Shown one piece after another: positions 57,102 through 64,000 of a stretch of 64,000 nt of DNA. Origin of the DNA: Ypsolopha sequella (Eukaryota; Arthropoda; Insecta; Lepidoptera; Ypsolophidae). Numbering within the stretch: the first letter of the stretch is position 1; each line of letters opens with the position of its first letter. The stretch spans positions 10,760,229 to 10,824,228 of the forward strand of contig OW203988.1 of assembly GCA_934047225.1 (NCBI GenBank), written 5' to 3'. The position numbers and the translations under genes are program-made. The notes under the pieces are model-generated. The model was given only the letters and a program-made list of their open reading frames with translations. It was not told where the DNA came from and made no database searches.

Positions 57102-57369
57102 GTAAGTAGTGCTGCCTGGCCCGAATTTATAAATAATTACATTATTAGATAATGACGAAATCATAAAATACTTCAAGGTAAAAATAGAAACAAAAACTGT
57201 AATTACGAGCGAGTGTGAGTGGTTTGATAAATCAGAGACGGATGTAAATAAAAATATCTTATTTCAAAAAGATCTAGCACGTACCAAGGTTCTCATCTCA
57301 CATAGAAATTATTTATTTTTAATTTGTTTACAGTACTTGGAATAAAGACATTTTATTTTTATTTATTTG

Positions 57370-57541
57370 TCAAGAGTCTGGGGGTACTACAAGGATGAGC
57401 CATATGATCCTTGTAGTACTCCCAGACTCTTGTGTCTTGTGTCCAAAATCGAAATGAATGCCGCTACCATACTCCTTGTGTTACAGCTGGGCCCTCAGAA
57501 TAAGGAATAAATAGGTATCCTTATTCTGAGGCTGGGCCCCT
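57370..57541. repeat. Two short near-perfect hairpins upstream of ATP synthase epsilon
   Basis: 57371-57396 pairs with 57407-57432 (26 bp, one mismatch). 57487-57541 pairs CTGGGCCCTCAGAATAAGGA with its complement around an ATAAATAGG loop. They lie 360-530 bp before the start codon. Confidence 0.7.
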
Positions 57542-57901
57542 GTCACCACGCGCCATCAGTCCTTTATTTTAGTGCGCAGAATAAGATGCAGTGCTTTGGT
57601 TTTTTGGACATTTCGCAGTATACTCTATGGTCACACTCACTATCAGAAGCCAAAAACAAGAATAAAAAAAACTATGAATGTTCCATTACAAAGAAGAAAC
57701 CAAAAAAAAATTGTCTCTTTGTCCTTTTCTTTCTGATACAAATTTCTGTTTGCTATCCTGCTGTCAGTCGTTGCTCAAATCAAACTGCTTCAATGAAATT
57801 CAATCAATGATTTTGTTTAACTAGAACACACTCTCCCTGTTACATCACTTTTTGTAGAATTTTAACCAATTTTTGTGTTTCAGAAGTAAAAAATAGCAAA
57901 A

Positions 57902-60840
57902 ATGAGCGCCTGGAGACAAGCTGGTCTTAAGTAGGTTTACGATAATCCCTACGAAGAATCTTTTATCTCAGAAAGCCATAATTTGTTCTTCTTTTTCAGC
58001 TACATCAACTACTCCAGCATTGCGGCTAAAACGTTACGCCTTGCTCTGAAACCTGAATTCCGAGCTGATGCTATAAAACGAGGCGACTCCCACATCAAAA
58101 TCACCCCCTGGGCTAATGGCAAGCCAGCCAGTAAGTTAATTTGAACTTATTTTTGTGGCCATATCTTGACCATGTCAAAGACGTGAGATTTTGTACTTCA
58201 CAATGTTATGTAAAAAATATAGTTCATATCACACGACGGTTGGGGTGTAGATAAGGAGGCACTAGGGGGAAAAAAAGACTTAAGTGCAGAAGAGAGCTGG
58301 TAGGTTAGGTTAGAAGGTTGGATCTATGTTCTGTGACCACCATACATAACCTTCGTGGTTATTTTTTATGACAACCCAGAAATCCTTAAGTGTAGAAGAT
58401 TGTGTCCCCTTATCAACACTAACTGACACGACACCTCCGCCGGTGGTGTACACAGGAATCAATGTCCTCCATGACACAACAAAAGTATAGTGATTGTGTT
58501 GTTGGAATAAACAAAAAAAATAACATAGTTCTGGTGATCAGTAGTCATTAGCATGGTTTTTGTGGTACGAGCAGAGGTGGTGAGGCAATTTCAGAATTTA
58601 ATTTTATTGGGGCTGTTTGGACGGTAGAAGGGGGGAGCAACAGGAGGGCTGGCGCCATGTGGCTGTTATTGGTTTGTTAGTCACACACTGTTACTGCAAG
58701 TCTCCAGGTCCTTAGGTACACAAATATTTTTAGTAAAGTGTTTTCCCTATTTAAAATTAAATTGCAATTTAGTTATCAAGATGCCGAAAAGAAACTTTTT
58801 AACTAGATAGGCAAGGAAAATGGTATACAACATGCACTGTTTCATAATAACAGATACTGTGAAAATAGTTGAATATTTAAAGAGGTACAAAAAATAAGCT
58901 AAGCTGGTGAATTGCAAAAAGACTTGAATCAAGCTATTATAGGATTGAAACTTATTCAGAACAAAACAAAGCAATATTTTGACATTGATTCATACCTGAA
59001 ATGTCATTGAACCTTAATCCTGACTACTTACCGAGTCTACTGTATGAACTTGGCTCTTATAAATAAAGGTCACCTTATACGGGTAAAGTTTTAGTGTACC
59101 GTTTGATAAGCAGTTAAACTATGACCCTTTTTTATTTGTGTACCTTTTACTCATATTAATAAATGGAATAGAATAAGCTTTTATTTACCAAAAGAAATTT
59201 TACAAATAATATCTTCAATTAACATTATCGTTATACAAAAAAATGGTTAAAATTCAGAGCATGATTGACAGTGGTCCCCAAAACCAAGTTGAACCTGAAA
59301 TGCAGAGGCCTAATAGGAACTACAATGTAATTATATTGATAAAAAAATGGTAATTTTTTTTCTCGAATTTACTATTTAGTGATTTACAAGTCACATAACA
59401 CTATCTCATATTTTACATAGGTATTCATTATCCATCTTATGTCTTCACTACGCACAAACAACTTGCCAAGTCCATTTACACAATAAAATATCAGTAGGTA
59501 ACCAGGTAACGTAGGTATGTTTATTCATAAAATCTGGCTAAGAAGTTACGTGCGCGAGTGTACGTATGCGTAACTATCCCCCACTGCTTTTGCTCTTACC
59601 TCAAAAACCGTGCTGATGCCTGTACCTATCACTCACTACCCTCTTTTTAACAAATAGTTAAAATTATTATTTCTGCATTCATTTTCAGACGAAAAGGAGT
59701 AAAGTTATATTCAGTGTAAGTTAGGCCTGATAAAAAATGTGTTTCAATCATTACCTGTGTTGGCCTTGGACAAAGCAAATTTTTACGATTTTGTGTCCAT
59801 CTAACACTTGAATTTTACCCATGCTAAAACTGTTTTTGATGAATGACTAACATTTTTTTGTTGAGGAATTTTTCAGTTTACTAATAGTATGAATATATTA
59901 GTAACACCTCAAATAAGAGTCAATTTTGTGATTGTGGAGTGTTATTTTATTTACTAATAATATTTTAGCTTAATCAGTAGGATGCCAGTTTTACAATCTT
60001 GAGATCCAGGGGCATTATTGTCTAACTTCAACACCTATCGCTATCAAACATACATGTGATTGGCTAGAAACTTATGTTATTTCTAGCCAATCATGTTACC
60101 TTTGAAAACTATAGTGATAAATGTTAGACAATAAAGCCCCAGGTTAATATAGTGCCAGTTAAGCAAGCAGTTGATGAACTGATGTGCATAGAATTTGTTA
60201 ACTTGTTGAATGATGACGGAAATGAAACCTGCATGCTCTAAGAACCTTTATGCCCCAAATCCAGCCATGGCTGACCCTATACGAAGGGATGCCCTCCTTC
60301 CTATCATAATATTATAAAAAAATGCTTGTTTTTAGGCAGGTCATTCAGAAGCATCATGCAATTCAAAAAATTCTCACTAGCAGGGTAAAGTACATATAAT
60401 ATTCACGGTGTTTGGAAGAAGATGCCGAAGCCGGAAACTGGCGATAGAACTTGCCCATACAAACAAATTTTCGTGAATAAAATTTTTTCTTTCATTTTGG
60501 GCAGGTAGCTGTGGTTTTTTTTTTCGCAATTCTAGGGTTGGCCCCATGGTGAAAGTTGTTTGTATGAACGAGCACTCTTGCCAGTTTCCGGCTTTTGCAA
60601 CTTCATCTTAACACCAGTATATATGGTTACTTTATATTTTCTGTTTTGGGGACTATAAGGGATTTTGAATCCATTGACTTGTTAAGTCACTCGACTTGAC
60701 TTCACTATGACTTGTCCGGTATACTTCGGTTTAATGGTCAAGTTTCCAAGTTAATAGAAAATAATTTATATTAACCCGTTTAAGTTGCTGATTTCTTAAT
60801 ACTATATTTTACAGATTTACAAGCTCAAGCTGCCAAGTAG
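57902..60840 (+). CDS. sun: Mitochondrial ATP synthase epsilon subunit, two alternative last exons
   Basis: Exon 1 is 57902-57930 and exon 2 is 58000-58130; the last exon is either 59689-59702 or 60815-60840. The protein starts MSAWRQAGLNYINYSSIAAK and matches the eukaryotic F1 epsilon family (about 50-57 aa), which sits on the central stalk with gamma and delta in the inner mitochondrial membrane complex. Exon 2 ends KPA plus one base. Joined to 59689 it ends NEKE (57 aa); joined to 60815 it ends NLQAQAAK (61 aa). Both acceptors are strong (TTTTCAG and TTTTACAG). An acceptor at 57883 suggests a 5' UTR intron. Which tail is used cannot be told from sequence. It is convergent with OSGEPL1. Confidence 0.92.
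58265..58420. repeat. Dispersed repeat (inverted partner near 3945-4060)
   Basis: GACAACCCAGAAATCCTTAAG and GTTCTGTGACCACCATACATAACCTT correspond, partly inverted, to GGATTTCTAGGTTGTCTTAA and GTTCTGTGACTTGCCATACC in gdl intron 1. The family is unknown. Confidence 0.45.
59021..59078. mobile_element. Partial MITE of the CTCCAGTATGAATT family
   Basis: TACTTACCGAGTCTACTGTA then GGTCACCTTATAC matches the right half of the MITEs at 14082 and 16820. It is in the intron before the last ATP synthase epsilon exons. Confidence 0.55.
60006..60143. mobile_element. Foldback MITE between the two alternative last exons
   Basis: CCAGGGGCATTATTGTCTAA pairs with the right end, TTAGACAATAAAGCCCCAGG. The inner blocks TGATTGGCTAGAAA and TTTCTAGCCAATCA also pair. 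Confidence 0.7.
60406..60616. mobile_element. Foldback MITE upstream of the distal last exon
   Basis: GCCGGAAACTGGC on the left pairs with GCCAGTTTCCGGC on the right, with matching flanks (AAGAAGATG / CATCTT). It ends about 200 bp before the 60815 exon. Confidence 0.65.
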
Positions 60841-61153
60841 ATGTGGCCCTGTTGAAGAATCAAATCAAGAGGATATGTATGATTTATTGTAATTATGGGT
60901 TAGCTATACTTATTTAATTAAACTATGTTCTAAAGTCGTTATTCTTTGTTTTGTACAGGTACATTCCTAAACACTGGGGTAAATGTAAAATTTAACTGTT
61001 AAAGTGAATTTTTCATCTCTGGCAGGGTTTACTGAACAACTTCGAGCTGTTCATTTTCACTTGGGTGCTTGTGGAACGGGTGATAGTTGATTTTTACCTT
61101 TATCCCGGCGTTTAGAACGCTACCTTTATGGGTAAATCAAAGCCACTAAAATA

Positions 61154-62410
61154 TCATTTGTTATAAATTGATTTTAATCTTGTTACCCTTATTGGTAAGT
61201 TGGCTTCTTTTACTGCTTCAATTGAATTGTTTCCTAAAGGAGCCTTTGGTTCTATCAAAGACATATCAAAGTTTGATGAAAATTTCAACCCTTTTCTCAA
61301 TTTTTCTACACCATTCCAAGCTATCATTATCCCATTATCTGTACAAACTTTGGGTGGTGGACGAAGTACTTTATATCCTATTTTATCTCCAAGAACATTT
61401 AGAGACTTAAATATAAAGTTATTACAAGCAACACCTCCAGAAACAATTAAAGTTTTATTATCAGCTGGTAAAAGATTTCTTTTAACACAATACTCAGCAG
61501 CTCTGTGTGTCCTGTGCACCAAATGTTCAGCTACTGCTAGTTGAAATGCTGCACACATGTCATAGATTTCAGGTATTACACCATCTGCAATAATTTCATG
61601 AGTTTTCTCTAGTTTTATTAGTTTACGGTACAAAGTTTCTTTCAGTCCACTGAAACTAAAGTTACAATCTCTATTTCTTACTAATGGTGAAGGAAACTGG
61701 AACAAGTCTGGATCATCTGCCATGGTGGCTGCCAACTCTATAGCTCTGCCGCCAGCCAAGTGAGAGAACATTGGAATATTCCTTATCTTCATTCTCCTAG
61801 CGACTTTATCAAACGCTTCTCCTGGTGCATCATCTAAGCAATCTCCTAGTAAAACAAAGTCATCCACATCTTTGGCAATAGCAAGAAGACAATGTCCACC
61901 AGATATTAAGAGTACCAGGAAAGGAAATTTTATGTCATTATACATTCTTGCAACTAAAGCATGGGCTTCCATATGATGAATAGGCACTAAAGGCTTTTGA
62001 TGACGTCTTGCTATGTATCTAGCATATTTAACACCTACATCGAGACTAGCACGAAGTCCAGGTTTTACAGTAACTGCGATAGCGTCAATGTCAGTGATAT
62101 TTAGAGATGCCTTTGTTAAAGTTCCTGTGACCGCAGCTTCAATGTTGTCCCGATGAAGTTCCTGCGCCACCATTGGATTAATTCCTCCATTTCTAAGGTG
62201 TACAAGGTTTTGTGAATAAAGTGATTCACCTAATAACCTTCCCAAATTATCAACAACAGCACAGCCCGTATCATCACAAGAAGTTTCAATACCTAAGACT
62301 GTGGTAATGGGTTTTGAATTTGTCAGAATAGAATACGATTGTTTTGGACAGTGCTTGCTTGTTAGTCTTGTTACACCTCTCAGGACTTGGAGTCTCGTTC
62401 TTGAAAACAT
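61154..62410 (-). CDS. OSGEPL1: Mitochondrial tRNA N6-threonylcarbamoyladenosine synthase (OSGEPL1/Qri7)
   Basis: A 418-aa intronless frame from ATG at 62410; codons upstream lack an ATG. The first ~30 residues are Arg/Ser/Thr-rich without acids, fitting a mitochondrial targeting signal. Kae1/TsaD/Qri7 motifs are complete: GIETSCDDTGCAVV (nucleotide fold), KPGLRASL, metal-binding HHMEAH, LISGGHC, APGEAFDKVARRM, FSFSGLKET and SGGVACNN. The enzyme transfers the threonylcarbamoyl group to A37 of ANN-decoding mitochondrial tRNAs. Length is close to vertebrate OSGEPL1 (about 414). The gene ends 314 bp from the distal ATP synthase epsilon exon, which runs toward it. Confidence 0.95.
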   Translation of the reverse strand: MFSRTRLQVLRGVTRLTSKHCPKQSYSILTNSKPITTVLGIETSCDDTGCAVVDNLGRLLGESLYSQNLVHLRNGGINPMVAQELHRDNIEAAVTGTLTKASLNITDIDAIAVTVKPGLRASLDVGVKYARYIARRHQKPLVPIHHMEAHALVARMYNDIKFPFLVLLISGGHCLLAIAKDVDDFVLLGDCLDDAPGEAFDKVARRMKIRNIPMFSHLAGGRAIELAATMADDPDLFQFPSPLVRNRDCNFSFSGLKETLYRKLIKLEKTHEIIADGVIPEIYDMCAAFQLAVAEHLVHRTHRAAEYCVKRNLLPADNKTLIVSGGVACNNFIFKSLNVLGDKIGYKVLRPPPKVCTDNGIMIAWNGVEKLRKGLKFSSNFDMSLIEPKAPLGNNSIEAVKEANLPIRVTRLKSIYNK

Positions 62411-62481
62411 TTTCCAAAAAATAAATAAATAATTCCACAATAGGTTAGTTTTCCTATATAGGTACCTAACCTACGTCTGGC

Positions 62482-62820
62482 TTTTTTTTTTTTTTTTTTT
62501 TATTAATATTTTAACGGCTCTGGATTCTTGTCCTTTTGAGCCCGTAGTTATTGTTTTCTTTTTTCTTCTATCACTTTCACATCAATTTTATCAAAGTTTA
62601 TTTACAGTGTTAATAATAAATTTGTACAGGGGTGTAAAGTATTTTGGATCGGCCAAAAGATCTTGTAGGAGGCGCGTTGTTGTTGCCGAGGAACTTAAAA
62701 GTTCCTTGGTTGTAGCAGATTCACAAATATCATCGAGTTCTGTCACAAGAATTAGTCTGTGAATGCCAAACTGTTGACATTTGAATACTAAGTGGCTCAA
62801 ATGAGTCCGGTTATTGTACA
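62482..62820 (-). mobile_element. 3' end of a poly(A) LINE
   Basis: A minus-strand open frame from about 62818 to 62591 reads YNNRTHLSHLVFKCQQFGIH then LLADPKYFTPLYKFIINT. It resembles the C-terminal zinc-knuckle region (C-x-H-x-C) of I/R1/Jockey-type ORF2. It is followed by a ~90-bp 3' UTR and a 20-base poly(A) tail (T run at 62482-62501 on the plus strand). It is truncated at about 62818, where the palindromic array begins. It sits 70 bp upstream of the OSGEPL1 start. Confidence 0.65.
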
Positions 62821-63095
62821 GCCACGTATTACACGGCCTGATATTACGAAGCCAATGTTATGTACACGTAATACGGGGCTTACAATCCATGGCTGTACAA
62901 TATCTGGCGTCGTAATATCGGTCCGTGCTGATAATGTACGGCCAATAATACGAAGCCAAGGAATGAACAGCCAATAATTCATGTACATGTCACGTAATAT
63001 CAGTCCGTGCATTATTTGGCTTCCAATTATTGGCCGTACATTATCGGTACAAGGTGATATTGTACAGCCAGATATTACATGTACATCACTCCTAT
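62818..63095. repeat. Dense array of short palindromic motifs
   Basis: Four short words recur many times in both orientations: TGTACAGCC, CGTAATATC or GATATTAC, CCAATAAT/ATTATTGG, and GTACATTATCGG. In about 280 bp nearly every base belongs to one of them. Overall order is roughly mirrored about 62990. It is neither a simple tandem repeat nor a normal TIR pair. No coding content is supported. Confidence 0.6.
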
Positions 63096-64000
63096 TGGTT
63101 AACACATCTCGCCTCCTATTGGTCAATAGATTGTTCTGTATTTATGGTCTGAGCCTCGTTTAGACGGTCGAGTAAAGTGCTCTTTTACGGAAAAGCAAGG
63201 AAAACTGGGTCTATACAGCCTTGTCATAAATGAGTACAACCAAAGAGTACATTAGTTGTTGTTCACCTCAGTCGTTCACCGACCTACTGTTGGTCAATAT
63301 TTATCGTGACCTATCACAGATAAAACAAAATGTCTGTGTGACCCATTTAGGGTGGTGTAATAACAGCTGGGGATTTTCTGTTTCGTGTAACCGCATAATG
63401 TACAGAGAAGGTGTTGCGGCCTTTAGGAATGGTAGAAACACATTACACGCAGCATAATAATATATTATAAACAAGTAGGTCTACTAATATGGGACCACGA
63501 AACACATTTTCTGTAAGAATACTTTCTTTAGGCGTTCTTCAAACTATTTAAACAATTATTAGGTAATGTATGTTGATATTTTTGCACCTCTACGGGAAAA
63601 AAACCGACACATTCACAACCTGCGTATCTAATTCAGTAAATAATGTATCATTTTGATAAAATAGTATAAATCCCTTTCTACGGACGACTGGAGAAATTCA
63701 GCTCGATAGAAATATTTATTGAAATGAGGTCTTTTTCGACACCAATCCTCCTGGTTTGACAATTTAGAATGACATAGTGGACCGCAATAACATTTTATTA
63801 GATGGGTTTTAACGGTATCTAAGACCTGGTTAAACGAAATTCTGACAGCAACCTTAGTAAATTTTTATTTATAAAAAAAACGACTTAGTACTGCAACTCC
63901 TCCACGAATCTGCCCCTCTCACACTCTTTGAGAATTTGCATTTGTAGAAATTTGTTTATAATACGTGAATACAAAGGTGACTTCTTCTTATTACAATCTT
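63096..64000. other. Right-edge non-coding sequence
   Basis: TCCTATTGGTTAACACATC and TCCTATTGGTCAATAGATT (63090-63130) form a short tandem pair containing CCAAT boxes. Otherwise no gene, exon or element is recognised. Confidence 0.4.

Noticed and set aside
61168..61544. Plus-strand frames under OSGEPL1
   Set aside because: Antisense to an enzyme gene with every family motif intact.
62411..62440. Ten-codon N-terminal extension of OSGEPL1 to position 62440
   Set aside because: The extension would begin at TTG; the first ATG is at 62410 and is followed by a plausible mitochondrial targeting sequence.
62818..63095. CRISPR-like array
   Set aside because: The repeats are short, in both orientations and without uniform spacers, and the genome is clearly a eukaryotic nuclear one.
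62797..63163. Overlapping open frames of 60-110 codons on both strands in the palindromic array
   Set aside because: Their composition simply reflects the repeated short words; the same peptide strings recur in mirrored order and match no protein I know.

Overview
The window looks like a piece of a lepidopteran (moth or butterfly) nuclear genome. It is AT-rich and has spliced genes with GT-AG introns. It is crowded with insect-type transposable elements, including the dispersed 'GGGTTCCGTA' repeat that I associate with Lepidoptera. I see no bacterial features. All identifications come from reading translations and splice sites; no database was searched.

Five host genes can be read, most of them exon by exon. 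(1) 1-458, minus: the first two coding exons of an OSTM1 homologue (lysosomal chloride/proton exchanger subunit), cut by the left edge. (2) 3544-11441, plus: gdl, the insect DGCR6 homologue, four coding exons, 175 aa. (3) 13962-55240, minus: an AGPAT3/4-type lysophosphatidic acid acyltransferase, seven coding exons, 384 aa, spread over 41 kb because introns 3 to 6 are full of transposons. (4) 57902-60840, plus: the mitochondrial ATP synthase epsilon subunit, with two alternative last exons. (5) 61154-62410, minus: intronless OSGEPL1/Qri7, the mitochondrial t6A tRNA-modification enzyme. OSTM1 and gdl are divergent, gdl and AGPAT are convergent, AGPAT and ATP synthase epsilon are divergent, and ATP synthase epsilon and OSGEPL1 are convergent.

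Most of the rest is mobile DNA. gdl intron 2 holds a 5'-truncated LINE and a nest of foldback and TIR elements. gdl intron 3 holds an apparently intact DD41D mariner-like transposon with perfect TIRs. AGPAT intron 6 holds a pogo-type element that has lost its catalytic domain, a MITE only 40 bp from the last exon's acceptor, and a THAP-domain gene with one internal stop. AGPAT intron 5 (24.4 kb) holds a nearly full-length CR1-group LINE with two ORFs, a perfect 65-bp hairpin, several MITEs, and a 6.25-kb Penelope-like composite. That composite has two head-to-head copies of a GIY-YIG retroelement with apparently identical sequence, three hammerhead-ribozyme-like motifs and a single 14-bp target-site duplication around the whole. 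The right-hand part has hAT-type non-autonomous elements with clear 8-bp target duplications, many foldback elements, and near 63 kb an unusual dense array of short palindromic motifs.

The strongest items for follow-up are the Penelope inverted duplication with its ribozymes, the catalytic-domain-less pogo element with about a dozen subterminal repeats, the paired terminal exons of ATP synthase epsilon, and the palindromic array at 62.8-63.1 kb.
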